Origin: an uncultured Pseudomonadota bacterium
GTDB lineage: Bacteria; Pseudomonadota; Gammaproteobacteria; Burkholderiales; SG8-39
Assembly (NCBI GenBank): GCA_903921325.1
Contig: CAIXPL010000004.1
Location: forward strand, 1-64,000
Direction of reading: 5' to 3'
Length of the DNA stretch: 64,000 bases
Shown here: in pieces, positions 1 through 9,212 of the stretch
How positions within the stretch are numbered: the stretch's first letter is position 1
How the letters are laid out: every line of letters starts with the position of its first letter
Notes under the pieces: model-generated
What the model was told of the DNA's origin: nothing
The model's database searches: none
The model's input: the letters and a program-made list of their open reading frames with translations, nothing else
Translations under genes and position numbers: made by a program

Positions 1-1
1 C

Positions 2-115
2 CGCAAACCCAGGGCCTGGGTAAACAACGACTCGATTCCGATGCTCATGGGCGTGGCCACCATTGCTGTGTCAGGCCCTCCAGTAGACACGACCTACCCC
101 CCGAGGCTCAAGTAA
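2..115 (+). CDS. 3' end of an unidentified protein, truncated by window edge
   Basis: A frame open from base 2 ends at TAA (113-115). It gives 37 residues ending in SGPPVDTTYPPRLK. The composition is compatible with a real C-terminus, but there is no recognisable domain and the frame is short. The frame beginning at base 1 is open too and leads into the Sel1 gene, so this call rests only on the open frame and a plausible stop. Low confidence. Confidence 0.25.
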   Translation, partial: RKPRAWVNNDSIPMLMGVATIAVSGPPVDTTYPPRLK

Positions 116-213
116 GATTCCACACTAAACGTCGAGGGACCGAAAAAAATCCGTACCAAGCATTCAAATTACTGTACTCGGCATCGGAAAAAGGCAGCAC
201 CGATGCTCGCTAT

Positions 214-918
214 TTGCTTGGCGTGATGTATTTGGAAGGGAATGGCACCCCTAAAGATATGGCTCGCGCTTACGTATGGATTACGTTAGCCGGAGAAGTC
301 CCCGAGTTTTCCTCTGATCTTGATCCGCAACTGTTGCGATCTAAAAAGTCTGAGGTCGAACGACAATTGTCGAGGGAACAACTTGAGGAGGCGAAAACCA
401 TCAGAGCAACAATGATGGCGAAAAACCTCACTCCAGCAACTGTTCCACCTGTTAATGAAAAGCCCGCGAATTCGCAGCCAGTCCAGAGTGCGTCTGGGGT
501 GCGCCTAAACCTACCAGCGGGATGGGAACAAAGACCATTGACCGAACGTATGGCCAGCACCGGAGTAATTGTTTTCGCCGTAAATCGAACGACTGACACC
601 GGTGCGGTGCTGACGAGCGTCAAGCGACAGGGCATTACTGACCTGATGTCATACGCGACGACAAGGCGCGCGGCGCAGGCAAATAACCTCACGGATGTAC
701 AGCAGTCGTCGGTGTCGCCGGTTCAGGTAAGCGGGAAAAACGGGATGCGCTTTGAAGTCACGGGCGCGCTCAAGACGGGTCAAAAGCTCTCGTATTTGAT
801 GACCATAATCGAAGGCGACACCGACATTGTCATTCTGAACACATGGACGACCGCCGCTGGTCTCGATCAGCAAAGAGCGGCAATGGGGCAGCTTGCAGAA
901 AATATTTCCGGGTACTGA
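214..918 (+). CDS. Sel1-repeat protein with unresolved 5' end
   Basis: The N-terminal part is a Sel1-like (TPR-type) repeat: the segment ending LGVMYLEGNGTPKDMARAY followed by WITLAG is the classic LG.MY..G.G...D...A..W pattern. Sel1 repeats are protein-interaction helices. A charged helical stretch follows, then an unidentified domain of about 130 residues starting at SGVRLNLPAGW. The first legal start is TTG at 214, but Sel1-like sequence continues upstream in the same frame to about base 150 (YQAF, then ASEKGSTDARY). That frame is open to base 1 with no ATG, GTG or TTG. The true gene therefore starts further left, uses a rare start, or is frameshifted. No signal peptide is visible. Codon use is a little less GC-rich than in the neighbours. 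Confidence 0.6.
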   Translation: MLGVMYLEGNGTPKDMARAYVWITLAGEVPEFSSDLDPQLLRSKKSEVERQLSREQLEEAKTIRATMMAKNLTPATVPPVNEKPANSQPVQSASGVRLNLPAGWEQRPLTERMASTGVIVFAVNRTTDTGAVLTSVKRQGITDLMSYATTRRAAQANNLTDVQQSSVSPVQVSGKNGMRFEVTGALKTGQKLSYLMTIIEGDTDIVILNTWTTAAGLDQQRAAMGQLAENISGY

Positions 919-1238
919 GATCAGCTGCTTACGCCTCTCGCGGCAATCCGCGGTCGCATGTTGACCAGAATATCCGGCGACGGACTGCGAAAAATGGGGC
1001 CTGCTACTCCAATTAACCCGTCAAACTCATCTTTCTCGCGCACGCTCAAGTTGATGCGCTGAAACGAGTTTTGCGTGTGCCATTTGCGGAGCAGTTCCAC
1101 CCTGTTTTTTGAGAACAGAGAACGGAAAAGAATCGAAATGGCGGCGATTTGCGGCGAAATGGCCGCCGGTCCCCGACTGGCCAGCACACGCAGAATGGCG
1201 CTACACCACGCGTGGCTTGGGGAAAATCTGCAAGTGGA
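919..1238. other. intergenic region, no gene seen
   Basis: About 320 bases separate the Sel1 gene from the tRNA-Phe terminator. Short frames exist on both strands, but none has a ribosome site, a recognisable motif or codon bias. A weak GC-rich inverted repeat (GGCGGC / GCCGCC) lies near 1140-1170. I see nothing I would call functional. Confidence 0.5.
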
Positions 1239-1264
1239 AAGGCCAACCGAGAACGGTTGGCCTT
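1239..1264 (-). terminator. intrinsic terminator of tRNA-Phe
   Basis: A perfect 10-bp stem (AAGGCCAACC / GGTTGGCCTT) with a 6-base loop starts 7 bases beyond the encoded CCA end of the tRNA on the minus strand. The run of T after the stem is short (TTTCC), so it is a weak but well-placed Rho-independent terminator. Confidence 0.6.
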
Positions 1265-1270
1265 GTATAT

Positions 1271-1346
<76 letters not shown>

Positions 1347-1516
1347 ACGTCACCGATCGCGACAGTCAGGCCACCAACAGGCCGATTCGCGCAGGCAAGT
1401 CGATCATTCTAGCAAATTGGTGGGGCCAGCGGCACGCCGAGAGAACAAGTCGCAGGGCCGCACCGCGTGCCCGTGGGGGCGCGGCGGTCTCACCGCCGCC
1501 GCCATGCCCCCGGGCC

Positions 1517-2491
1517 TTACTGCAGGAATTCGTTTGAATAAAGATCGGTGAGCGCGCTTTCCTTCTGCACGATACCCTGCGAAATGTAGAACTTCTGCAA
1601 CTCGCCCAGCCGCGCCACATCCATCTCGCCCAGCACCTTCTGACCAGGGTAAACGTAGGTGTTGTAGAGCTGCAGCGATTCGAGCACAAATGCCCTGCGT
1701 GCCTTGTTGCCCGGCACCGCCGCCACATAGTCATCAACCACCGCCTTCGGGTCGGCCATGATGTCGCGCAAGCCGTGCAAGGTGGCCCGCACCAGTTTGC
1801 GTACCAGCTCCGGATGCTTCTGAATCACCTCATCGGAAGCGAGGATCGCCTGCGCCATGCTCTTGGTGTAGTCAAACGCCGGCATGATGACGATCTTCGC
1901 ACCGGTGTCGCGCACCTCGGCCGCCCACTCAGGCACTGCCGCCATCGCATCGGCCTTGTGTGCCGCCACCAGTTGCCACACCCCGGCCGGGCCTGCCGCC
2001 TGAATGCTCACATCGGTCTTGGTCAGGCCCGCACTGGCCATCATGCCAAGCAGCGCAAAATAACCACTGTCGGCATAGCTCATCGCGGTCACGGTCTTGC
2101 CTTTCAGATCCTTCGGAGCGGTGATGCCCGAGCCCTCGATGGTCACCAGCTGGGTCATCGAACGCCCACCCAGCACCGCCACCGATTTCACCGGCACACC
2201 ATTGGCCCGGGCGATGATGGGCGTATCACCAAACGCTCCACCCACCACGCCATTACCCGCACCCAGTTGCTTGGCCACATCCACCCCACCACGGCCGGGC
2301 TGGAAGGTCACCTTGAGGCCTTCCTTGGCGTAGTAACCGCGCTGCTGGGCGATCATCCAGGGCGCAAAGGCCACTTGTTCGATGGGGGCGGGCAACAGAT
2401 ACGTCACCTCTTCCATCGTCTGGGCACTCACCGGCACAGCGGCCTGCCAGGACGCAAACAACACAACACACATCAGACGCAGAGCTTTCAT
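1517..2491 (-). CDS. ABC transporter substrate-binding protein, NMT1/SsuA-like
   Basis: This is a 324-residue periplasmic binding protein of the NitT/TauT (NMT1/ThiY/SsuA) family, whose members bind sulfonates, nitrate, pyrimidine precursors or aromatic acids. Residues 1-24 are a Sec signal peptide ending VSAQ. The mature start is followed by the family pattern FAPWMIAQQRGYYAKEGL and by GGVDVAKQLGAGNG, which lines the ligand cleft. The ATG at 2491 is chosen because GGAG lies 5 bases upstream; a GTG two codons earlier is less well placed. No permease or ATPase is adjacent, so it is an orphan receptor. It is divergent from the Rieske oxygenase genes, which suggests it captures their substrate (inference). 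Confidence 0.85.
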   Translation of the reverse strand: MKALRLMCVVLFASWQAAVPVSAQTMEEVTYLLPAPIEQVAFAPWMIAQQRGYYAKEGLKVTFQPGRGGVDVAKQLGAGNGVVGGAFGDTPIIARANGVPVKSVAVLGGRSMTQLVTIEGSGITAPKDLKGKTVTAMSYADSGYFALLGMMASAGLTKTDVSIQAAGPAGVWQLVAAHKADAMAAVPEWAAEVRDTGAKIVIMPAFDYTKSMAQAILASDEVIQKHPELVRKLVRATLHGLRDIMADPKAVVDDYVAAVPGNKARRAFVLESLQLYNTYVYPGQKVLGEMDVARLGELQKFYISQGIVQKESALTDLYSNEFLQ

Positions 2492-2578
2492 GATCACTCC
2501 AGGGCAGCGAATCGGCTAAAGTTCGGGCTTCTCGCAGGATAACGGACTTCACGGACTCAGTCCAAGTGAGTTGCCAAG

Positions 2579-3895
2579 ATGGACATCACTAGCAGGGAAC
2601 AGCTCGCCATGATGGTGCAACCCGACCGGGTGCACCGTGCGCTCTATACCGATCCGGCCATTTTCAAACTCGAAATGGAACGGATTTTTTCGCGTGCCTG
2701 GCTGGCGCTTGGGCATGAGAGCCAGGTCGCGACACCGGGGGCCTTCTTCACCACCCAGATGGGCATGGAACCCGTGATCGTCGTGCGCGACCTCGAAGGT
2801 GTCGTGCAGGTGCTCATCAACCGCTGCACCCACCGCGGCTCGCTCGTATGCCATGAGGCCCGCGGCGAAGCGCGCCAGTTCGTCTGTCCCTATCACGGCT
2901 GGGCCTTCGAGCCCTCGGGGCGACTGCGTTTCGTGCCCATGGAAGACGGCTACAGCGGGGGCGCCTGCGGTCGCGCAGAGCTCGCCCTGCCGCGCGTTCC
3001 CCGAGTGGCAAGCTATCGTGGCTTCCTGTTTGCCTCGCTCGCGGCCGACGGCCCGAGTCTCACCGATTTTCTTGGCCCGCTCACAGCCTCCTATGACGAT
3101 CTGGTTGATCGCGCGCCAGACGGTGAAGTCGAAATGGCCGGCGGGGTATTTCGCCATGCCTATCACGGCAACTGGAAGCTGATGATGGAAAACCACAACG
3201 ACACCGTGCACCCGGTGTTCGTGCATCAGTCCTCCGTGCACGCGGCGCGTGAGCAGGCCGATGTGCCTGATGCCGGTTTCTCCGATATCCAGATTCGCCA
3301 GATGCGCCAGAACGGCGCACCGCCCGAAGTGTGGGAACGATTAGGGATATTTGCCGGCCCGAATGGTCACAGCTATATGGGTGACTATCATTCCGATGAC
3401 CGGCTGGTGGTCGCCATGGCGAACCCGATCTTCGCTGAATATCGCGCCGCACTGGCCGCGCGGGTGGGCGCTGAACGGGCCACCGCGATTCTCTCCACCC
3501 ATCGCTTCAATACCCTGATCTATCCTAACTGTTCATTCATGAGTCAGTTCCGCCAGTACCGTATCGTGCAACCGGTGGCCGTTGATCGCACCATCGTGTG
3601 CACTTATTCATTGCGCCTGCGCGGTGCGCCACCACAGATGTTTCGTGACACCGTGGCCTTTGCCAACATCGTGAACGGCACTGCCTCGGAAGTGCTCACC
3701 GATGATCTGGAAGTCTACGAGCGCATCCAGCGCGGCCTGTCCAGCCAGCGCGCCGACTGGATCTACCTGGGTCGCGGCTACGGTGGAGATCAAGCCGACA
3801 TCGACGGCTTGCGGCAAGGTGCGACGGGCACCAGCGAGATCCCGATTCGTAACCAGTTCGCCGCCTGGTCGCGCTACATGACCGGGGGTGAATGA
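2579..3895 (+). CDS. aromatic-ring-hydroxylating dioxygenase, Rieske alpha subunit
   Basis: This is the large subunit (438 aa, usual length) of a Rieske non-heme iron oxygenase, which adds oxygen to an aromatic ring using electrons from a ferredoxin/reductase. The Rieske cluster site is C83-x-H85 (CTHRG) and C103-x2-H106 (CPYHGW), with 17 residues between. The catalytic iron site follows at about residues 203-216 ([13 protein letters not shown]), in the N-D-x2-H-x4-H pattern. The C-terminal domain is the helix-grip fold of this family. The gene overlaps the start of the beta subunit, so the two are co-translated. No ferredoxin or reductase gene lies nearby, so electron donors must be encoded elsewhere. 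The substrate cannot be read from sequence. Confidence 0.93.
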   Translation: MDITSREQLAMMVQPDRVHRALYTDPAIFKLEMERIFSRAWLALGHESQVATPGAFFTTQMGMEPVIVVRDLEGVVQVLINRCTHRGSLVCHEARGEARQFVCPYHGWAFEPSGRLRFVPMEDGYSGGACGRAELALPRVPRVASYRGFLFASLAADGPSLTDFLGPLTASYDDLVDRAPDGEVEMAGGVFRHAYHGNWKLMMENHNDTVHPVFVHQSSVHAAREQADVPDAGFSDIQIRQMRQNGAPPEVWERLGIFAGPNGHSYMGDYHSDDRLVVAMANPIFAEYRAALAARVGAERATAILSTHRFNTLIYPNCSFMSQFRQYRIVQPVAVDRTIVCTYSLRLRGAPPQMFRDTVAFANIVNGTASEVLTDDLEVYERIQRGLSSQRADWIYLGRGYGGDQADIDGLRQGATGTSEIPIRNQFAAWSRYMTGGE

Positions 3896-4494
3896 TGGCT
3901 GCCAGTGCCTTGCTCGGTGAGATCGAGCAGTTCCTGTTTCATGAGGCGGCGCTGCTCGATCGCAATCGCTTTGCCGATTGGCTCGCGCTCTACACAGAAG
4001 ACTGCCGTTACTGGGTGCCGCTGGAACCCGGTCAGATCGATGGCGATGAAACGTGCTCGATCATTCACGACGACCATCGACTGCTTGAAGTGCGGGTGCG
4101 TCAATGGTCGCACCCCAGAGCCCATGCACGGCTGCCTCTGCCACGCACGGTGCGCCAGGTCGGCAACGTACGACTGCGTGCGCCTGACGTAGCCGCGTCT
4201 GCCGACCTGCCCACCTCGGCGCGAGCCATGGCGCCCGGTGCCATTTCTGCCCCAGTCCGCACCGACACTCCTGCGGCAGCACCTGCAACCGCTGCCAGCA
4301 GCAGCGACTCGCCACCACTCATCGTTGATTCGACCCTGGTGCTGGTTGAATACCGGGCGGAACGCCAACGCGTATTTGGCGCACAAGTCGAACATCATCT
4401 GCAACACACCAGCCAAGGCTGGCAGATTCGCATGAAGCGGGTCGACCTGGTGAATTCGGAGGCAGCCCTTGATGGCATTACGATCGTGTTCTAG
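3895..4494 (+). CDS. aromatic-ring-hydroxylating dioxygenase, beta subunit
   Basis: This is the small structural subunit (199 aa) of the Rieske oxygenase, with a SnoaL/cystatin-like fold. The N-terminus has the family pattern FLFHEAALLDRNRFADWLAL followed by YTEDCRYWVPL. The C-terminus ends in the usual beta strands (HHLQHTSQGWQIRMKRVDLV). ATG 3895 overlaps the alpha stop as TGATG, with a G-rich ribosome site 6 bases upstream; ATG 3892 is the alternative. An oddity is an insertion of about 45 residues (near residues 100-145) rich in Ala, Pro, Ser and Thr, placed where other beta subunits have a short turn. The frame is intact on both sides, so it reads as a flexible loop and not an error. Confidence 0.88.
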   Translation: MAASALLGEIEQFLFHEAALLDRNRFADWLALYTEDCRYWVPLEPGQIDGDETCSIIHDDHRLLEVRVRQWSHPRAHARLPLPRTVRQVGNVRLRAPDVAASADLPTSARAMAPGAISAPVRTDTPAAAPATAASSSDSPPLIVDSTLVLVEYRAERQRVFGAQVEHHLQHTSQGWQIRMKRVDLVNSEAALDGITIVF

Positions 4495-6034
4495 CCTTGG
4501 CGCAAGCCGCTTGCCGCGAGGGTTGCCCGCCGTTGCTTCAATTCCACGCGCCCAGTTGAGGAAGGCGTCCACAGTTCGCCGGCGCGCGCGTCCGCGCCTG
4601 CAATTGGCACCGGCTTCCGTTCTGCCCACCCTTGCGCGGGCAGCGCTTGCCTTTGCAGCCCTGCTGCTTGCGCCGTTGAGCGCACAGGCCGCCGCGCTCG
4701 ATGGCGCCGACCTCTCGCTGCTATGGGCCGTGCCGTTCGTGGCCATGCTGCTCTCGATTGCCCTCGGCCCCATCCTTGCAGCACATTGGTGGCATGAACA
4801 TTTTGGCTGGGTATCACTGGGCCTCGCGGCGCTCTTTGTTATCCCCTGCGCACTCTTTTTCGGAGGTGGCGCCGCCTGGGCCGAGGTGGTCCATGCAGTG
4901 ATCTCGGAGTACATCCCGTTCATTGTGCTGCTGGGCACGCTTTACTGCGTCGCCGGTGGCATCCATGTGCGTGCCGACTACGCCCCCTCGCCGAGCCTCA
5001 ATGTCTCGCTGCTCGCCGTGGGATCGGTGCTGGCGAGCCTGATCGGCACCACTGGCGCGGCCATGCTGATGATCCGTCCGGTGATTCGCGCCAATGCCGC
5101 ACGCGAACACAAAGTGCACGTGATCGTGTTTTTCATCTGCCTGGTGGCCAATGCGGGCGGTGCGCTCACCCCGCTGGGTGACCCACCGCTATTTGTCGGC
5201 TTTTTGCGCGGGGTGGACTTTTTCTGGACGGCGCAGAACATGGCTGGCCCAACCCTGGTGCTGATCATCCTCATGCTCCTCATGTTCTGGGTGCTCGATC
5301 GCTTTGTCTATGGACATGCAGAGAGCGCCTATAGCGGCATGGAACCCGTGCCAAGCATCATCTTGCAGGGGGCACGCAACATCCCCTTGCTTGCCGCCGC
5401 GGTCGGTGCGGTTCTGATGAGCGGCGTGTGGAAAACCGGAATCGAATTCGACCTCTGGGGCACGCCGCTGCCCCTGCAAAATCTGGTGCGCGATCTGATC
5501 CTGGTGTGCATTTCAATCTATTCCCTGAGAACGACTCCGGCATTGATCCGCGAGAGCAACGGCTTTACCTGGGGTCCGATCATGGAGGTGGTGAAATTAT
5601 TCATCGGGATATTCATCACCATCATCCCGGTCATTGCCATCCTGAAGGCCGGTTCCGAAGGGCATCTGCGTGCCCTGGTCCACCTGGTTGAACCCGGTCC
5701 GAACGGATCACCCGACGCAATCTACTTCTGGCTCACCGGGTTGCTATCGGCGTTTCTGGACAACGTGCCAACCTATCTGGTGTTCTTCAATCTGGCCGGC
5801 GGTGATGCCCAGACGCTGATGCACGATCACGCGCGCACCCTGATGGCGATTTCATCCGGTGCGGTCTTCATGGGGGCACTGACCTATATAGGCAACGCGC
5901 CCAACCTGATGGTGAAAGCGATTGCCGAAGAAATGGATATCAAGATGCCAAGCTTCTTTGGCTATCTGGGCTGGACGACACTCATCCTCACGCCCAATTT
6001 TGCGCTGATCACCTGGTTCTATTTTCTGCACTGA
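4469..6034 (+). CDS. CitMHS_2-type sodium:proton antiporter / putative citrate transporter
   Basis: This polytopic inner-membrane protein has about 12 hydrophobic segments and belongs to the ion-transporter superfamily (ArsB/NhaD/CitMHS fold). Family motifs seen are TPLGDPPLF (about residue 235), the helix-breaking loop of the first repeat, and FLDNVPTYLVF (about residue 430), its counterpart in the second repeat. Members are annotated as Na+/H+ antiporters or citrate transporters; the transported ion is unknown here. The reading frame begins at ATG 4469 inside the beta-subunit gene, but the first 45 residues are Arg-rich and unlike the family. A TTG near 4604 just ahead of a hydrophobic leader (ARAALAFAALLLAPLSAQA) is a more plausible start. 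The gene is on the same strand as the oxygenase and may be co-transcribed. Confidence 0.82.
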   Translation: MMALRSCSSLGASRLPRGLPAVASIPRAQLRKASTVRRRARPRLQLAPASVLPTLARAALAFAALLLAPLSAQAAALDGADLSLLWAVPFVAMLLSIALGPILAAHWWHEHFGWVSLGLAALFVIPCALFFGGGAAWAEVVHAVISEYIPFIVLLGTLYCVAGGIHVRADYAPSPSLNVSLLAVGSVLASLIGTTGAAMLMIRPVIRANAAREHKVHVIVFFICLVANAGGALTPLGDPPLFVGFLRGVDFFWTAQNMAGPTLVLIILMLLMFWVLDRFVYGHAESAYSGMEPVPSIILQGARNIPLLAAAVGAVLMSGVWKTGIEFDLWGTPLPLQNLVRDLILVCISIYSLRTTPALIRESNGFTWGPIMEVVKLFIGIFITIIPVIAILKAGSEGHLRALVHLVEPGPNGSPDAIYFWLTGLLSAFLDNVPTYLVFFNLAGGDAQTLMHDHARTLMAISSGAVFMGALTYIGNAPNLMVKAIAEEMDIKMPSFFGYLGWTTLILTPNFALITWFYFLH

Positions 6035-6102
6035 TCGGTGCAAGGACTGCTCAGTGCGGCGCCGAATATGCGCTGAGCACCTGGTGCTGGTCTGTGCACT
6101 GA

Positions 6103-6837
6103 TCAGTGAAAGGACTTCTCGGCGTAGTGCTGGCTGAACTCGACCATCAAGGTGGTCAGCGCCTTGCCCACATCAACCGACTCATCATCGCTCCACGCAC
6201 TGCCCAGCTCGGCCGCCGTACCCACACAGGCAGGCAGGCGTGCGAACTGTTGCAATCGACGGTCATCGGCCAGCAGGCGCCAGTGATCATCGATGCGATA
6301 GATCTGCTTATCGGTTTCCTTGTCCAGGATGCCCATCACCTCCACCTTGGTGATGTAGTAGACCGCAACCATGACGCCCCACTTGCGGCACTGCTGCTGA
6401 TCTTCCTTCGGCAGGGTTTCCAATCCTTGATAAGTGGCGGCATGGCGTGCGCGGTGCGCCGTTACCAGCCCGATCGCAAATCCTAGCGCGAACGCGCCAA
6501 ATACCGGAAAAAACAAGCTTGAGGCGATCAAGTCCTCGCGCTCCTCGCCCATGCTCACCACCGCGAGTTGCATGGCCGCGTGCAGATCCTTGATATGGGC
6601 AAGCGCATAGGGGATATCGAGCAACTCCTCCAGCGTGTCATTGCCGCGCACCAGCGAAAACAGGCCCTCGTCCTGCCGTTGCTCAATCAAGGCAGCGTTC
6701 GATTGACGCCCAATCGAGAAATACTCGTCGTTGCCCGGCATACGCACGGCCGGAGGGCGCGCCGGCCGAAGATTCGACCACGCGTTGGACAGGAACGACT
6801 CCCTGCGCACCGTTGTTTCGCCGTTTTTGGTACTCAT
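6103..6837 (-). CDS. hypothetical protein with one membrane segment
   Basis: I do not recognise this 244-residue protein. It has a soluble N-terminal half, one clear hydrophobic segment near residues 108-130 (LFFPVFGAFALGFAIGLV) and an acidic soluble C-terminal half. ATG 6837 is preferred because GGTGA lies 4 bases upstream; the frame could run further back but would then overlap the tRNA-Lys gene. It reads away from the tRNA on the same strand and converges with the CitMHS-type transporter. The G+C-rich codon use matches the neighbours, so it is probably a real gene. Nothing suggests a specific function. Confidence 0.7.
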   Translation of the reverse strand: MSTKNGETTVRRESFLSNAWSNLRPARPPAVRMPGNDEYFSIGRQSNAALIEQRQDEGLFSLVRGNDTLEELLDIPYALAHIKDLHAAMQLAVVSMGEEREDLIASSLFFPVFGAFALGFAIGLVTAHRARHAATYQGLETLPKEDQQQCRKWGVMVAVYYITKVEVMGILDKETDKQIYRIDDHWRLLADDRRLQQFARLPACVGTAAELGSAWSDDESVDVGKALTTLMVEFSQHYAEKSFH

Positions 6838-6897
6838 TGGGTCACCAAGCGTCGCTTTGTCATCATGCACCCTCAGGGCACTGGCGCGTGGTGAAAA

Positions 6898-6973
6898 TGG
6901 TGGGCCGTGTTGGGATCGAACCAACGACCGACGGATTAAGAGTCCGCTGCTCTACCAGCTGAGCTAACGACCC
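6898..6973 (-). tRNA. tRNA-Lys (anticodon CTT)
   Basis: The minus strand folds as a cloverleaf. The acceptor stem is GGGTCGT / ACGGCCC (one G-T pair), with A73 and encoded CCA. The D arm is AGCTCAGCTGGTAGAGC, the anticodon stem GCGGA / TCCGT with loop CTCTTAA (anticodon CTT), and the T loop TTCGATC. The gene is 76 nt. A second Lys tRNA with the TTT anticodon lies at 23544-23619. Confidence 0.97.
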
Positions 6974-7040
6974 ACGCGCCCGCCAAACAGGCAGGTCGCG
7001 TAGTTTAGGCCGGCTCGGCGCGTGAGGCAAGCGCTGGCGC

Positions 7041-8147
7041 ATGCCAGAGGCACAGTTCACAATCCGATTCATGGCACAGACACTCCCCGATTGGGTCGCG
7101 CAAGGCTTCACCATCATCTACTACCTCGCCTTTCACCTGACCAAGGCACTCACCGCCTTTGTACAACGCGATTCCTATCTCTACTGGCCCTACAGCGCCT
7201 CCACCGTAGTGATTGCCCTAACGGTACTCCTGATTCGGGCGCGTCGGTTAGGTAATACCTCTCAAGTCGCTCCCGTCTGGGGTGCCGTGCAGCCACACCT
7301 TGCCGCACACGTCTGGTGGCACCGCTCGGCCCGCGCCGACTACCGCTTGTACTTCACCAATGCGCTGATACTACCGATCTTGCTGAGCGCTTTGTTCATT
7401 AGCGAACAAATGGTGCAGGGATTCTTTGCGGGCGCGTTCGGCCTCACCTCTACTCTGCTGCCTGCCGCGCACGGCGCAGCAGCGACCTGGGCGGAGTTCC
7501 GCCTGGACCTGCCGACAGCGCTTCTGGCGCTGCGCACGATCAGCTATACCGTGGTGTTCTACATCGCCTATGACATCAGCCGCTTTGTCGCACACAGCCT
7601 GCTGCATGACATACCGGCCCTGTGGGAGTTTCACAAGCTGCATCACTCTGCCGAAGTGCTCACGCCGATGACCGCCTACCGGGTTCACCCGATCGAACTG
7701 CTGCTGATGGCATGGTCGACCGTGATCGCCACCAGCGCGATTACGGTGCTGTTCGATGCCCTCACCGGCCAGCAGACGGCGTTCATCACCTTCCTCGGGC
7801 TGCATGTTTTTCTAGCCCTCACCAGCCTCGTCGACAATCTGCGTCATTCGACCGTGTGGCTCAGCTATGGCCCGCGCTGGGGCCGCTGGCTGGTGAGCCC
7901 GGCCCATCACCAGTTGCACCACAGCTACGAACCGCACCACATGGGGTGCAATCGAGGCTATACGTTTGCCCTTTGGGACCGTCTCTACGGCACGCTCTAC
8001 GTGCCAGGCTTTGCACCTGAGTCGTTTCGCATGGGCCTGGGCGATGGCTCCGAGGCCCGCTGGCACGGGTTTACCTACCAGTACCTGGCACCATTTGCCG
8101 GCTGTTTGAAGATGGCGACGAGGCGTCTGCGGCGCGTCGCATCCTGA
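7041..8147 (+). CDS. sterol desaturase / fatty acid hydroxylase family membrane protein
   Basis: This integral membrane di-iron oxygenase (368 aa) belongs to the fatty acid hydroxylase superfamily, which hydroxylates or desaturates sterols, carotenoids and lipids. The histidine clusters that hold the iron pair are visible: HSLLHD, then HKLHHS (about residue 200), and HHQLHHSYEPHH (about residue 290). Several hydrophobic helices precede and separate them. The start could be ATG 7041 or ATG 7071 (MAQTLPDW); neither has a strong ribosome site. The gene stands alone and converges with the creatininase-family gene. The substrate is unknown; a role in membrane lipid modification is inferred from the family. 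Confidence 0.87.
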   Translation: MPEAQFTIRFMAQTLPDWVAQGFTIIYYLAFHLTKALTAFVQRDSYLYWPYSASTVVIALTVLLIRARRLGNTSQVAPVWGAVQPHLAAHVWWHRSARADYRLYFTNALILPILLSALFISEQMVQGFFAGAFGLTSTLLPAAHGAAATWAEFRLDLPTALLALRTISYTVVFYIAYDISRFVAHSLLHDIPALWEFHKLHHSAEVLTPMTAYRVHPIELLLMAWSTVIATSAITVLFDALTGQQTAFITFLGLHVFLALTSLVDNLRHSTVWLSYGPRWGRWLVSPAHHQLHHSYEPHHMGCNRGYTFALWDRLYGTLYVPGFAPESFRMGLGDGSEARWHGFTYQYLAPFAGCLKMATRRLRRVAS

Positions 8148-8216
8148 GTTGCGCTCGCCCGCCGGCGGGCACCGGCCACGCGATGCAGACCCAGCGTCTC
8201 GCCCTGGCTCTTGGCG

Positions 8217-9125
8217 CTACGGCTTACCGCGTGCGGTCGCGTCGAGTTGCGCGCGCATCTGGGCGTAGGCCGCATCGACCTTGATCGCTACCAGACGTTC
8301 GCCCAGGGCCGGGGTCGCTGGCCGCGGGTCGCCATTCACCCCGGTGCGTGCGCTTGCCTCACCCAGGCGATCAAATCTCACCGCGGTCGGATCGATGAAC
8401 ATCAGCGCCGCGGTGTCCTCGATGCCGGCGTGCTCACCCTGAGGCAGGTGCTGCGCGGTGAGCTCGGCACTCACCTGTGCGGCGGATTTGAAGTACAAAT
8501 CGCCCACATAGAACACACGCACGTGGTCAGTGCGCCATTGCTGATCGAGAGTCTGGGCCAACCGCTCAAGCGCCTTTTGCCCGCCACCATGGTCGCCCAT
8601 CAAAAAAATCACCTTGAACCCTGCTGCCCGCGCGCTCCACGCCAGATCGCTCATCAAACCCGCAAAAGTCGCCTCGTGCAGGCTTACGCTCCCCGGAAAG
8701 CGCATATGCCCGGTGTGCTCTTTCGCATCACCGGTTGGTGCGAACGGCACGATCGGGTAGATGAGGGTGCTGCCCAGTCGCTGCGCCAGACGCTCGGCCA
8801 CCCACCGGGCAATCCGGTTGTGCTTGCCCAGAGTCATATGCGGTCCGTTTTGTTCCGTACTGCCCGCGTAAAGGATCGCGTAAACCATGCCGGCATTGAG
8901 CGCCGCCTGCACTTCGGACCAGGTCAAATCCTCTACAAACAGCGTGCGCGGGGCGGCCGGCGCGGCATGTGCGGGTGATGCGGGCGCCGTACCGGGCGTA
9001 CCGGGCATGGCGGCCGCCGCCGGCGTGACCGCTTTCGGTGCCAACTCCGCGCCGGAGCTTGCCGCGCCCGACAGGCATACGGCGGCGGCGAACACGATCT
9101 GGCCAATGGCAGCGCGGGTTTTCAT
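8217..9125 (-). CDS. exported creatininase-family protein
   Basis: This 302-residue protein belongs to the creatininase/creatinine amidohydrolase family, metal-dependent hydrolases of cyclic or linear amides. It carries an N-terminal signal peptide (about residues 1-25) and then a Pro/Ala-rich linker to residue 60, so it is probably periplasmic. Family signatures are present in altered form: GSTEQNGPHMTLGKHN in place of the usual E-x-x-G-x-H-x-P-L with D, GDHGGGQKAL in place of NGHGGN, and HAGIEDTAAL near the C-terminus. ATG 9125 is preferred because it starts the signal peptide. It is divergent from the fatty acid desaturase. Export and the motif changes make the substrate uncertain. Confidence 0.82.
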   Translation of the reverse strand: MKTRAAIGQIVFAAAVCLSGAASSGAELAPKAVTPAAAAMPGTPGTAPASPAHAAPAAPRTLFVEDLTWSEVQAALNAGMVYAILYAGSTEQNGPHMTLGKHNRIARWVAERLAQRLGSTLIYPIVPFAPTGDAKEHTGHMRFPGSVSLHEATFAGLMSDLAWSARAAGFKVIFLMGDHGGGQKALERLAQTLDQQWRTDHVRVFYVGDLYFKSAAQVSAELTAQHLPQGEHAGIEDTAALMFIDPTAVRFDRLGEASARTGVNGDPRPATPALGERLVAIKVDAAYAQMRAQLDATARGKP

Positions 9126-9212
9126 TTTCTGAACGTTGTATCCAAAAGTCACAAGAGTGCCCTATTTTGGTCACAATCGCGCCCGACAATAGCCGTTCCG
9201 GACAATCGAGGG

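Noticed and set aside
6097..6108. 12-bp palindrome CACTGATCAGTG
   Set aside because: It lies over the stop codon end of a gene between convergent genes; no regulatory role is indicated.
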